From the IMG/VR virus record IMGVR_UViG_3300035680_000866, positions 1-64,000 of that record: a stretch of 64,000 bases of DNA, one strand, 5' to 3'. This stretch comes from a virus. Numbering within the stretch: position 1 is the stretch's first letter; the number at the start of each line of letters is the position of its first letter. This document shows positions 39,438 through 47,393 of the stretch, piece by piece. Under the pieces are notes generated by a model. It saw only the letters and a program-made list of their open reading frames with translations, made no database searches and was not told where the DNA came from. The position numbers were made by a program, and so were the translations under genes.

Positions 39438-40650
39438 TTTTCTTTTTATCAAAAATCATTATGGCAGGTTTGCCATCAATCGTATCTTTACTTATGCGAA
39501 TAGCTGTTAAACCTCGAGCAACTAAGTCAACTGCATCAAATTGATATGGCAGCAATGTTTTTTCGATGATGTTTTTAAGTCCCCTAGCATTAGTTTTGAG
39601 ATCTTTGGCTTTACGGGCAATTTCTTTTAGAGCTTGAATTTCAAATTCTAATTTAATACCATCTAACTCAAACATATACTGATATTGTTTAACTGGGCTA
39701 TTTTTAGTTTCAGTAAGGATATTGACTAGTTGATCCTCTGACAATTCGTCTACATTAGTAATAAGCCCAAATCGTCCTACAAACTCGGGAATAAGACCGT
39801 ATTTGATAAGATCTTTTGTACTGATGTCTTGTAGAACACTTGCGTCTTCGTCGATGTTGTCTACATTTGCATGGAATCCGACTGACTTTGCACCCTTACG
39901 CTGTTTAATGATTTTGTCCAAGCCTACAAATGCTCCACCGCATATAAACAATATACCCCTAGTGTCAATTTCCTGCATATCACTTCCGGGATGTTTTCGT
40001 TTACCAGTCGATGGCACTCGCATAATCGATCCCTCGATCATTTTCAACAAGGCCTGTTGTACACCTTCTCCACTAACATCTCGGCTAATACTAACATTTT
40101 CGCCCTTCTTGGAAATTTTATCAATTTCGTCAATGTAGACAATGCCACGAGCCGCTTTATCAAGATCACCATCTGCTTCGTTGATTAATCTTGTTAAAAT
40201 GCTCTCAACATCATCACCGACATAACCTGCTTCTGTAATACCTGTGGCATCACATATGGCAAAAGGTAATTCTAAATATTGTGCAATTTTACGTGCCATC
40301 ATGGTCTTACCGCAGCCCGTGGGTCCTAACAATAACACGTTGGTTTTCTCGAGCTCAATATCTTTACTAGGATTATTGATGCGTTTGTAATGCTGACTAA
40401 CTGCAACACTAAGGCTAATTTTAGCATCATCCTGTCCTATAACGTACTCGTCAAGATAGTCTTTGATAGCAACAGGATTTAGAAGTTTAGAAGGTTCAGC
40501 AACTTTTTCTTTTTTGTCTTTTAGTATATCGACACAAAGGTCTACGCACTCGTTACAAATAGCCGCATGTTCACCTACGATCAGTTTCTCGACATCTTCT
40601 TTGCTCTTTCCGCAGAAGTCACAAGAGTGATCACTTTCTGTTTTGTTCAT
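39421..40650 (-). CDS. clpX: ClpX ATPase
   Basis: 409 aa. N-terminal zinc domain with C10, C13, C32, C35; Walker A GPTGCGKT (109-116); pore loop GYVG (142-145); Walker B IVYIDEIDK; sensor 2 region NARGLK. The ClpP-docking IGF loop reads VGF. It would unfold SsrA-tagged substrates; the phage also encodes tmRNA and ClpS. No clpP in this window. Confidence 0.93.
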   Translation of the reverse strand: MNKTESDHSCDFCGKSKEDVEKLIVGEHAAICNECVDLCVDILKDKKEKVAEPSKLLNPVAIKDYLDEYVIGQDDAKISLSVAVSQHYKRINNPSKDIELEKTNVLLLGPTGCGKTMMARKIAQYLELPFAICDATGITEAGYVGDDVESILTRLINEADGDLDKAARGIVYIDEIDKISKKGENVSISRDVSGEGVQQALLKMIEGSIMRVPSTGKRKHPGSDMQEIDTRGILFICGGAFVGLDKIIKQRKGAKSVGFHANVDNIDEDASVLQDISTKDLIKYGLIPEFVGRFGLITNVDELSEDQLVNILTETKNSPVKQYQYMFELDGIKLEFEIQALKEIARKAKDLKTNARGLKNIIEKTLLPYQFDAVDLVARGLTAIRISKDTIDGKPAIMIFDKKKNEQTK

Positions 40651-41032
40651 TGAATGCCTTTTCTAAAAATGTTTCAATATTAGTTATCCGATCTTGGTTT
40701 ATGTAGTGATAAACTGCGGACAGGCTTTCATCATCAACTTTATAGAATGTATTCTTTTTCCCTACAATGTATCCACTGAGTGATCGAGTGACATCATTAA
40801 CTTCGTTGAGATCGATGTATTTGTAATCGCATCTAGCCAACGCATGAAAGAGCCAAGGTAAATCTATTTCGTGATCGTAGAAGTATACATTAATATGTTC
40901 TTCGATGTCTGATTCAGCTAACCATTTACTAACTAATTGTTGATCGGAATCGCTTAGATGCATAAACAGTACACTATACGAATCATTTTCAAAAATGTCG
41001 GGAGGGGTGATGAGTGTAATTTTTCCGTTCAT
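40631..41032 (-). CDS. phage protein, unknown
   Basis: 133 aa, acidic, mixed alpha/beta (ITLITPPDIFENDSYSVLFMH, DLPWLFHALARCDYKYIDLNEV). Overlaps clpX by 20 nt and abuts the membrane-protein gene; probably one operon. Confidence 0.6.
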   Translation of the reverse strand: MNGKITLITPPDIFENDSYSVLFMHLSDSDQQLVSKWLAESDIEEHINVYFYDHEIDLPWLFHALARCDYKYIDLNEVNDVTRSLSGYIVGKKNTFYKVDDESLSAVYHYINQDRITNIETFLEKAFNEQNRK

Positions 41033-42306
41033 TATCTTCTCGCTCTGATATCTAATAAAAGATGTTCTGGAATATCTGCCATTGTAATTTCTTTGTTTCT
41101 AAGTTTTGTCAACCACTCGTTAAGTGTTGCTTCCTGTCTGCTAATTTCTGTATATTCTTCCTGACTAATAGCTTTAGCTGTTTTAGTCCATAGGCCACTA
41201 TTTGACTGTTCTTCGTTTTGAACAAATAGCGGTTCTTCTAGAACCTGTAATTCTGTTTCGGGCGCAACTGCTGAGCGATCATTCATTCTTTCTAGTTCGG
41301 GCTTATACACCATAGGTGCTAGATCTTTGAAATGTACAAACGGCTCTAACAGATAAGGATGGTGTGCTAAAATAGATGTGACAGTGGTTGCCGTGGAGAC
41401 TACGTCATCAATCGGACCTGTTGGGCTGTCACCCTCCGTAGTCTCTTGTTGTTCTGTAACAGTAGGCGGCTCTGGGTCTACGACCTCGGTGGTCCCTCCG
41501 GGGCTGTTACCCTCCACTAATTCCTTTTTACGGTCACGGAAATTCTGGAAACTGATCTGACTAGCTAACAATAAGATAACTGCCAACGGATCAAATACCA
41601 CAATAAGAACAATAATTACCCATGTAACTGCTTTTTCCAAAATTGTAGGATCTGTTTCACCGTAGACAAACTGTGCAATATATTTTATCGGACCAACTTC
41701 TGCTTCAACCTTGCGTACTTCGGCTGCAATTGGCGCACGTTCTTCGCTAATAGAGGTAATAGTTTTCTGTTCGGCTTGGATCTCAGATTGAAGGCGGGCA
41801 CGCTCTTTTTGTTGTGCGCGGCGTATAGCAACTGCCTTGTCGGCACCCGTTTCCGAACTGCTTCTTGCCATGACTTGGTCCACAGCCTCATCCATCTGTT
41901 TAAGCGCCTTACGGTTTGCATCTATATTTTCCTTTGCGGTTTTTATCTTTTCATCGTAGACTGCAATCTTACTCTGCACGTCACCCGACACTAAACTTTG
42001 GTCACTGTGAGCCTGGCTGAGGAATCCAAAAATTCCCATCGAAGTAACGCCCATGAGAACAGCAATGGCAGTCAGCAGGTATGTTCTAACTAACCAGTGT
42101 GCAATTTTCCAATTTTGTTTGAGCCAAAGAGTAGCAGCAATCTTACCAATGCCCAATACAATGCCCATAATGATTACGGGAATTTGGGCGGCGGCAAAGA
42201 TTGCAGTAAAGCCGATGATACTGTAGAATTCGGCGACTAGGCTGATAGCGAGACCGCTAAACAGTGCAAGATAGGCTATTAGTTTTTCATTTAATGTTAC
42301 AGGCAT
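41032..42306 (-). CDS. membrane protein with periplasmic coiled coil
   Basis: 424 aa. Four or so N-terminal hydrophobic segments (about 8-110), a coiled coil (about 118-210, IAVYDEKIKTAKENIDANRKALKQ), another membrane segment (about 228-250) and a long acidic cytosolic tail. Typical of large T4-like aquatic phages; function unknown. Late-promoter-like GATAAATA upstream. Confidence 0.65.
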   Translation of the reverse strand: MPVTLNEKLIAYLALFSGLAISLVAEFYSIIGFTAIFAAAQIPVIIMGIVLGIGKIAATLWLKQNWKIAHWLVRTYLLTAIAVLMGVTSMGIFGFLSQAHSDQSLVSGDVQSKIAVYDEKIKTAKENIDANRKALKQMDEAVDQVMARSSSETGADKAVAIRRAQQKERARLQSEIQAEQKTITSISEERAPIAAEVRKVEAEVGPIKYIAQFVYGETDPTILEKAVTWVIIVLIVVFDPLAVILLLASQISFQNFRDRKKELVEGNSPGGTTEVVDPEPPTVTEQQETTEGDSPTGPIDDVVSTATTVTSILAHHPYLLEPFVHFKDLAPMVYKPELERMNDRSAVAPETELQVLEEPLFVQNEEQSNSGLWTKTAKAISQEEYTEISRQEATLNEWLTKLRNKEITMADIPEHLLLDIRARR

Positions 42307-42315
42307 AGATGATAT

Positions 42316-42708
42316 TTATCGACGCATGTTGGCAATGGCCACAGCTTCCTCATCGCTAAAAATAGGCACAGCATTGCTCTTATGCATAGTACCGATACCT
42401 TTAATTTTAGTGCCTGTATAGACCTTAGCTGGTGCCAGTGCGGCAACGCCTGCTCCGGAATTTAAACTTTTGATGTGATGAGTATTTGTCCTACCAACAG
42501 GTGTCGGTAATGAATATGACAATGTCTCTGCACTCATTGCTCGTTTACGCTTTTTGTCCTCTGCCTCTACTCCCCATTTCTTTTGGAGGGTGTTCCATTG
42601 CTCATCGAGCTCACGTGCCTTACGTGCTTCTTCAGCATTACGGAATTTGACTTTGCCCTTCTTCTTGCCGTTAAGACTAAGGCTAGGGTGATGCAGATGC
42701 ATTGACAT
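42316..42708 (-). CDS. conserved phage protein, unknown
   Basis: 130 aa, basic, with KARELDEQWNTLQKKWGVEA and a C-terminal GIGTMHKSNAVPIFSDEEA motif of the kind conserved in marine T4-like phages. Abuts its neighbours. Confidence 0.6.
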   Translation of the reverse strand: MSMHLHHPSLSLNGKKKGKVKFRNAEEARKARELDEQWNTLQKKWGVEAEDKKRKRAMSAETLSYSLPTPVGRTNTHHIKSLNSGAGVAALAPAKVYTGTKIKGIGTMHKSNAVPIFSDEEAVAIANMRR

Positions 42709-43040
42709 TATGCAAGCTCAGTTTGAGGGAAGTTGATAGGATTGGCAGTATTTGATGCATGTGACTCAAATGTCTTTTGAACCTTGCTAGGGATACCTGT
42801 AAATCGTGCTACAGTACCATTGGGATTAATTTTAAGCGAACCGGCTACTACCCAAATTTGTTTGCCAGCTGGGTCAATACCTGCTAACTTTCGTACTACA
42901 CCGTTAATCAATCCAGTTGCGGTATCCTTGCCTCTGTTCCATTGATATGTAGTATCTTTATTAAACCAAATCTGTTCATCTTTAGATTGGGCAATGCACC
43001 AAAGTTTCAATTGTGTAAGTGTATGTTCAGCATTATTCAT
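42708..43040 (-). CDS. phage protein, unknown
   Basis: 110 aa with NRGKDTATGLINGVVRKLAGIDPAGKQIWVVAGSLKI; beta-rich. Ribosome-binding site AGGAGG. First gene after the promoter at 43071-43099. Confidence 0.6.
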   Translation of the reverse strand: MNNAEHTLTQLKLWCIAQSKDEQIWFNKDTTYQWNRGKDTATGLINGVVRKLAGIDPAGKQIWVVAGSLKINPNGTVARFTGIPSKVQKTFESHASNTANPINFPQTELA

Positions 43041-43070
43041 AGAACCTCCTAATGTGTATGTCTATGCACT

Positions 43071-43099
43071 ACTATACAACAAAACTGGTTTTATTGCAA
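43071..43099 (-). promoter_or_regulatory. sigma70-like promoter
   Basis: TTGCAA, 17 nt, TATAGT on the minus strand, upstream of the gene at 42708. Confidence 0.5.
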
Positions 43100-43110
43100 C
43101 CGAAAATTTT

Positions 43111-43136
43111 ACCAAAAGAAAAGCACCCGAAGGTGC
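43111..43136 (-). terminator. intrinsic terminator after pstS
   Basis: Hairpin GCACC-TTCG-GGTGC followed by TTTTCTTTTGG on the minus strand. Confidence 0.8.
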
Positions 43137-43183
43137 CAGTGCTGACTACTTATCACATTATACGCCGTCAGCCGGCGAGTATC

Positions 43184-44188
43184 TTATTTGATCTGTGTCC
43201 AAACACGTTCACGGATCTGCTTTGTCAAGCTGTCAGGCAATGCCACATAGTCTAGGTCGGCAGCATCTTTCTTACCATTCTTGAATGCCCAATCAAAGAA
43301 CTTTAATACTTCGTCACTAGTAGCTTTGTTAGCAGGAGTTTTGTACATGATGATAAAACTTGCTGAACTCACTGGCCATGCATTGGGATTCTTTTGATCC
43401 ACGATGCTAAGTCCCATACCTGGAACACTGAACCAATCAGCACCATCTGCTGCGGCAGCAAATGTCAAGTCGTCCGGGCTTACATACTTGCCACTCTTGT
43501 TTTGTAGTTGCAGGAATGTCATGTTGTTTTTCTTAACATAAGCATACTCTACATAACCAATTGAACCTTTGATTCTGTTCACATTGGCAGCAACACCTTC
43601 ATTGCCCTTGCCACCTACTGAAGTGGCTGCTGGCCACTTGACTGCGGCGCCACGACCCACACGTTGTAGCCACTCAGGGCTTACTGTGGCCAAGTAATCG
43701 GTCCAGTTGAATGTTGTACCTGAACCATCAGCACGATGAACAATGGTGATGTTCTCGTTAGGTAGGTTCTTGCCTGGATTTAATGCAGCCAGTTTAGGGT
43801 CATTCCACTTGGTGATGTTGCCCATAAACACTTCAGCCATAACTGGACCAGTGATGCGTAGTTCTCCGGGTTTGAATCCGTCTAAGTTTACCACAGGAAC
43901 TGTGCCGCCAATGATAGCAGGAAATTGAACCTGTCCGTTCTTGTCCAAGTTCTCACCGCTTACCGGAGCATCTGTTGCACCAAAGTCAACGGTCTTTGCA
44001 TTGATTTGACGAATGCCACCCGAACTTCCGATGCTTTGATAGTTCATGCCTGTACCTGTGGCTTTTTTGTAGCCTTCAGCCCACTTGGCATAGATTGGGA
44101 ATGGGAAGGTAGCTCCGGCACCTGTAATGTCTGCGGCTTGTGCTGACACTGCTACGGCTGCAAATAGAATAGCAAATAATTTTTTCAC
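43184..44188 (-). CDS. pstS: phosphate-binding protein PstS
   Basis: 334 aa from a GTG start with AAGGAG upstream. Signal peptide ending AQA, then DITGAGATFPFPIYAKWAEGY, SIGSSGGIRQI, VDFGATDAPV, IVHRADGSGTTFNWTDYLA, the phosphate-contact segments of PstS. High-affinity periplasmic phosphate binding for host Pst import during infection. A Pho-box-like repeat lies upstream. Confidence 0.93.
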   Translation of the reverse strand: MKKLFAILFAAVAVSAQAADITGAGATFPFPIYAKWAEGYKKATGTGMNYQSIGSSGGIRQINAKTVDFGATDAPVSGENLDKNGQVQFPAIIGGTVPVVNLDGFKPGELRITGPVMAEVFMGNITKWNDPKLAALNPGKNLPNENITIVHRADGSGTTFNWTDYLATVSPEWLQRVGRGAAVKWPAATSVGGKGNEGVAANVNRIKGSIGYVEYAYVKKNNMTFLQLQNKSGKYVSPDDLTFAAAADGADWFSVPGMGLSIVDQKNPNAWPVSSASFIIMYKTPANKATSDEVLKFFDWAFKNGKKDAADLDYVALPDSLTKQIRERVWTQIK

Positions 44189-44233
44189 TGTAAGTCTCCT
44201 TGTGTTTGTGATATTAATATTTAAACACAAAAC

Positions 44234-44252
44234 GATTACAATATGATTACAA
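44234..44252 (-). promoter_or_regulatory. Pho-box-like direct repeat before pstS
   Basis: TTGTAATC-ATA-TTGTAATC on the minus strand: two TTGTAAT units with 11-nt period, as in PhoB boxes. It implies control of phage pstS by host phosphate starvation. Confidence 0.55.
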
Positions 44253-44269
44253 TTTTAAGAAATTTTTGC

Positions 44270-44295
44270 CAAAAAGAAACCCGCCGAAGCGGGTT
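44270..44295 (-). terminator. intrinsic terminator of tmRNA gene
   Basis: Perfect hairpin AACCCGC-TTCG-GCGGGTT followed by TCTTTTTGG on the minus strand. Confidence 0.9.
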
Positions 44296-44485
44296 CTGCT
44301 ATTTTGGGTGACAAGGTATAACTACCTCGTGGAGATCACGCTGCTAGGCGGTCTTCTCCAAAGTATGCATCGTTTGCATTTAGGTTTTTTGCTTCTGCGA
44401 CCGGGTCACCCCAATCCTAACGGCTTCTACATTGCCGGACTGTCCATTTCAATACTCTTGACCCAATCGATCCTGTGTCAGGCCC

Positions 44486-44549
44486 ATTATAAAACATACT
44501 CACCCGAATGGACATTGTCACCTCCGCCTACTGTCGGAAATATGTTTTA
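44486..44549 (-). other. intervening segment of permuted tmRNA
   Basis: The 10-bp inverted repeat ATAAAACATA/TATGTTTTAT brings the CCA end and the 5' acceptor strand together. The segment is expected to be removed by host RNases to give two RNA pieces. Confidence 0.8.
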
Positions 44550-44721
44550 TGGTGGACCTGGCGGGCACTGCCCCCGCGTCTTGAATCCTTTTCTGTCTAC
44601 TTCATACAGTCTTAACTTTTAACAGACTTCCCAGGGTGTGTTTGGCCTCTGCTAAGCCTGCAGGAATCTCACCTACTGCATATCTGCTACGCAAACTTGC
44701 CCCTGCGAAAGTCTATTATTT

Positions 44722-44751
44722 ATTATACAACAGGATTGCCTTGACTGTCAA
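44722..44751 (-). promoter_or_regulatory. sigma70 promoter of tmRNA
   Basis: TTGACA, 18 nt, TATAAT on the minus strand, overlapping the stop region of the upstream gene. Confidence 0.8.
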
Positions 44752-45214
44752 GTTCCATCCAAGTATGATCACCCATATATTTTACGTGAGCAATATATTC
44801 ATAATCTTCAGGAGCACTACTTGACCATCCATCCGGTCCCTGAAACACTAACAATGTTTTTGATTTCCTCTTGTCCCAAGTTAACCAGTATGATTGTCCT
44901 AGCACAGGGCTGAATTGATATTCAGCGGCATGTACTGCGTCAGTTATTTCTAACCGTCGTTTGATCTGCTGGGCTTGTGTTTCAAGTACAGATACTAACT
45001 GCATAATCCGATCATATTCTTGCTGGGCATATATCCTAGCATGGTTGATCATGATATCTTTTTGCTTAGTTACGGGAACTAGGTCAAATTTGATACCGCC
45101 TGCTTCTGTGGGATATTCACTGACGTTTCTATTGAAGAACGGAATTAACGAACCAGTAGATGTAGAATCATAACTGGTTCTTCCTTTGGCAAGATTTGAA
45201 CGTTCATCAGCCAA
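44723..45214 (-). CDS. DUF2452-like phage protein
   Basis: 163 aa. INHARIYAQQEYDRIMQLVSVLETQAQQIKRRLEITDAVHAAEYQFSPVLGQSYWL follows the conserved helix-then-beta pattern of DUF2452. Function unknown. Its 3' end hosts the tmRNA promoter. Confidence 0.7.
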   Translation of the reverse strand: MADERSNLAKGRTSYDSTSTGSLIPFFNRNVSEYPTEAGGIKFDLVPVTKQKDIMINHARIYAQQEYDRIMQLVSVLETQAQQIKRRLEITDAVHAAEYQFSPVLGQSYWLTWDKRKSKTLLVFQGPDGWSSSAPEDYEYIAHVKYMGDHTWMELDSQGNPVV

Positions 45215-45353
45215 TTCGGGTCCAGTTTAACACGTTACCTGAACCGTACTGTGCTTCTGCAAGCATCTTGGCCTGCAGGTCATCGTTAGCATTTACGCGA
45301 ACGTGTGCGGTTTGATATGCGTTAAGTCGGATCCAAACTTCGTATGTGTACAT
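45207..45353 (-). CDS. small conserved phage protein
   Basis: 48 aa from ATG 45353: MYTYEVWIRLNAYQTAHVRV ... AKMLAEAQYG. A pattern common to short proteins of marine T4-like phages (antiparallel beta hairpin plus helix). Directly follows the cold-shock gene. Confidence 0.65.
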   Translation of the reverse strand: MYTYEVWIRLNAYQTAHVRVNANDDLQAKMLAEAQYGSGNVLNWTRIG

Positions 45354-45354
45354 T

Positions 45355-45564
45355 TTAAACTTTCTTAGTTGATCGAATATTTTGAGCTTGCTTACCTTTG
45401 TCACCTTCAGTTAGATCAAATTCTACTTCTTGTCCAACTGCCAGTGTCTTATATCCTTCCATTTGGATTTGACTAAAGTGTGCAAACACATCATCAGTTG
45501 TACCATCTGGAACGATAAATCCAAAACCTTTTGAATTATTAAACCATTTAACTTTTCCCTGCAT
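45355..45564 (-). CDS. cold-shock protein (CspA family)
   Basis: 69 aa. [17 protein letters not shown] holds RNP1 (KGFGFI) and DVFAHFS holds RNP2. Single-stranded nucleic-acid chaperone; may melt phage mRNA structures. Own consensus promoter upstream. Confidence 0.93.
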   Translation of the reverse strand: MQGKVKWFNNSKGFGFIVPDGTTDDVFAHFSQIQMEGYKTLAVGQEVEFDLTEGDKGKQAQNIRSTKKV

Positions 45565-45584
45565 ACTGCTTCCTACTTGTTTAT

Positions 45585-45613
45585 ATTATACTGTGATTTT
45601 ACCAGTTTGTCAA
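45585..45613 (-). promoter_or_regulatory. consensus sigma70 promoter of csp gene
   Basis: TTGACA, 17 nt, TATAAT on the minus strand, about 20 nt before the start codon. Confidence 0.85.
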
Positions 45614-45617
45614 CCGA

Positions 45618-46445
45618 TTATTTGGTAATTCTCCAGCAACTTACCCAACTTGGATTACTTGCCGCTGTACCACCCGGGTATGAAATTGTAACATCGCCAT
45701 CATTTGGATTATTACTTGCTTTTGGACTTTGATTCCCGCCAACAAAAGTAAACTTTCCATTGTTAGCCGTGTAGACAAAGTTTACGTGCCTATAACTCCA
45801 AAATGCAATATCACCTGGCTGTGCTTGATCTTTAGGTACCTGCACTGCACCCCAACGTTCGGGTGTGGTTGTTATTGCGGCTGCACTTGCAGTCTGGACA
45901 TATTTGTATCCTGAACACTTTAATCCAAAGTTTATGAAACCCATGCACCATGCAGTTTGATCACTGACCCACGGTCCTGAATTAGGGTATCCTAGATTGG
46001 ACCATATACCTGTAATATTTTTATTACTAACGCCTCCGGCCTGACCAGTTTCTCTCCACATACCTCGACCTGCTTCTTCCATAGTGCGTTGCAAGAACGG
46101 AACGATATCGGATGCTGAAGTCGATGTGCTAACTGTACCTGTATTGAATGTTTGGTCTTCAATAGGTGCGTAATTTCCTTTTACTCCGTCAACTGCTGCC
46201 TCTGGAGTATAATATTGATTTTGTCCGGAAGGGTTTGCTATCTGCGCCGCAACAAGATCGTTTGTCTGAGTTGCAATAGCAACTTCTACATCAGGCGGAA
46301 TTGTTATTGCACTAGATGCACTTACACCTGCAAAGGCAGAACTGCCCCCGGGTGCAAGCCACAAGGCGACAGGAACATTGTTTACATACACATTTCCGCT
46401 GCGATATACATCGCTAATTCTACCACCACCAGGAATATAAGGCAT
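45618..46445 (-). CDS. PAAR-like tip fused to CHAP/NlpC-type peptidase
   Basis: 275 aa. The first 40 residues (GGGRISDVYRSGNVYVNNVPVALW) look like a PAAR-type spike-tip repeat. Residues about 110-275 have TAWCMGFINFGL (catalytic Cys) and QPGDIAFWSYRHVNFVY (catalytic His), as in CHAP/NlpC amidases. It likely caps the tail spike and cuts peptidoglycan during DNA entry. Confidence 0.75.
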   Translation of the reverse strand: MPYIPGGGRISDVYRSGNVYVNNVPVALWLAPGGSSAFAGVSASSAITIPPDVEVAIATQTNDLVAAQIANPSGQNQYYTPEAAVDGVKGNYAPIEDQTFNTGTVSTSTSASDIVPFLQRTMEEAGRGMWRETGQAGGVSNKNITGIWSNLGYPNSGPWVSDQTAWCMGFINFGLKCSGYKYVQTASAAAITTTPERWGAVQVPKDQAQPGDIAFWSYRHVNFVYTANNGKFTFVGGNQSPKASNNPNDGDVTISYPGGTAASNPSWVSCWRITK

Positions 46446-46454
46446 AAGTTTAGT

Positions 46455-46922
46455 TTACAATGGAATAGCGGTACCGGTTATCTTATACCAGTTACCGTTA
46501 AAATAAAATGCAGGCTTACTATTATCATTGGATACAGCACCTATCATACCGTTATCTGGATCAATGCTAATAGGGGTATCTACAATGACAATGTTTTGAG
46601 TTACGGCTAATACTGCGCCCGAAGTGTTATTTTCTCTTAATTGGACGATGAAAAATTCTGGACCTTCAGGTGGTGTAGTAGTGTTTGTCGACATTGTTTT
46701 GGTAAAGGTAACTACACCGGATAATAAACTATCCGGTAATGTAATGTCTCCCCAAAGCCCAAAAACATCAGAAAAGTCTGTTGCATTAGCAAATGTACTG
46801 GTTCCTGATTTAATAGTAACACCGTATGTACTAGTAGAACCGTCAGTTACATCAACCGTAAAAACAACACTGCCGCCTTCATCGACTTCTATAATGTCCG
46901 GGGTAATAGAATATATCGCCAT
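46455..46922 (-). CDS. virion protein with Calx-beta-like domain
   Basis: 155 aa, beta-sandwich sequence (IIEVDEGGSVVFTVDVTD, VTFTKTMSTNT, EFFIVQLRENN) resembling Calx-beta/Ig-like modules of phage tail decorations, plus a C-terminal FNGNWYKITGTAI tag. CTAAATA-type late promoter upstream. Confidence 0.65.
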   Translation of the reverse strand: MAIYSITPDIIEVDEGGSVVFTVDVTDGSTSTYGVTIKSGTSTFANATDFSDVFGLWGDITLPDSLLSGVVTFTKTMSTNTTTPPEGPEFFIVQLRENNTSGAVLAVTQNIVIVDTPISIDPDNGMIGAVSNDNSKPAFYFNGNWYKITGTAIPL

Positions 46923-46943
46923 ATTGATCTCTTAAACTAGTAT

Positions 46944-47231
46944 TTAAGCCATTGCTATACCAGTAGTACCTTGCATATATTGATCTGCGGCTTCCTTTTG
47001 ACTAGGTACCATACAAAATACGTGTGCTTTTTGTAATGTGATTATATTTTTTGCACCCAAGAACAACCAAGGAATCATTCCTAATCCTTGTGCATTCATA
47101 GTCAATGCTTTTGGTCTGTCTAATTTAATCTCAGTGGCTGTTTCGCCTTCAAAACGTGCGATAATTTCGTCACCGTTTAATAATTTAAGACTTACTACAT
47201 CTCCTGTAGCGATTTGTTTTTCTAATAACAT
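46944..47231 (-). CDS. small phage protein with Sm-like start
   Basis: 95 aa. GDVVSLKLLNGDEIIARFEGETATEIKL reads like the beta1-beta3 segment of an LSm/Hfq fold. The C-terminal part is different. Conserved-style T4-like phage protein; function unknown. Confidence 0.6.
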   Translation of the reverse strand: MLLEKQIATGDVVSLKLLNGDEIIARFEGETATEIKLDRPKALTMNAQGLGMIPWLFLGAKNIITLQKAHVFCMVPSQKEAADQYMQGTTGIAMA

Positions 47232-47234
47232 GTT

Positions 47235-47393
47235 TTATCCTTTTCGTTGTGCTAAAATGTTTATGTCTTGTTTACGTCGGGCGTTTTCTCTTTCTATAAA
47301 AGAGACACGCTGATTTAATTCTTTAACCTGCTGAGTTAGCCTAGCAAGTTGCTGCTCAAGTGCAGCTATCTTTTGATCTTTAGGATCCGTCAT
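47235..47393 (-). CDS. small coiled-coil protein
   Basis: 52 aa: MTDPKDQKIAALEQQLARLT and further heptads through RVSFIERENA, SlyX-like. ATG overlaps the 3' end of the upstream structural gene. Likely translated by coupling. Confidence 0.55.
   Translation of the reverse strand: MTDPKDQKIAALEQQLARLTQQVKELNQRVSFIERENARRKQDINILAQRKG

Larger units (their letters stand above)
44270..44715 (-). ncRNA. ssrA: circularly permuted (two-piece) tmRNA
   Basis: Transcribed from the promoter at 44722-44751 to the terminator. The acceptor half comes first and ends with T-arm GCGGG-GGCAGTG-CCCGC, acceptor CAGGTCC and ACCA (44550-44577). An intervening loop is closed by ATAAAACATA/TATGTTTTAT. The coding half then starts GGGCCTG (44485), which pairs with CAGGTCC. 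The tag frame GCA...TGA (44336-44377) encodes ANDAYFGEDRLAA. GGGTGAC/GTCACCC forms the coding-half stem. Permuted tmRNAs are known in alphaproteobacteria, some betaproteobacteria and cyanobacteria; an AND tag points to proteobacteria. Confidence 0.92.

Noticed and set aside
44590-44700. A 34-codon open frame in the acceptor half of the tmRNA (starting AGASLRSRYA) considered as the tag reading frame
   Set aside because: It lies before the acceptor end, lacks the LAA-type end and has no resume-codon context. The frame at 44336-44377 has all tag features.
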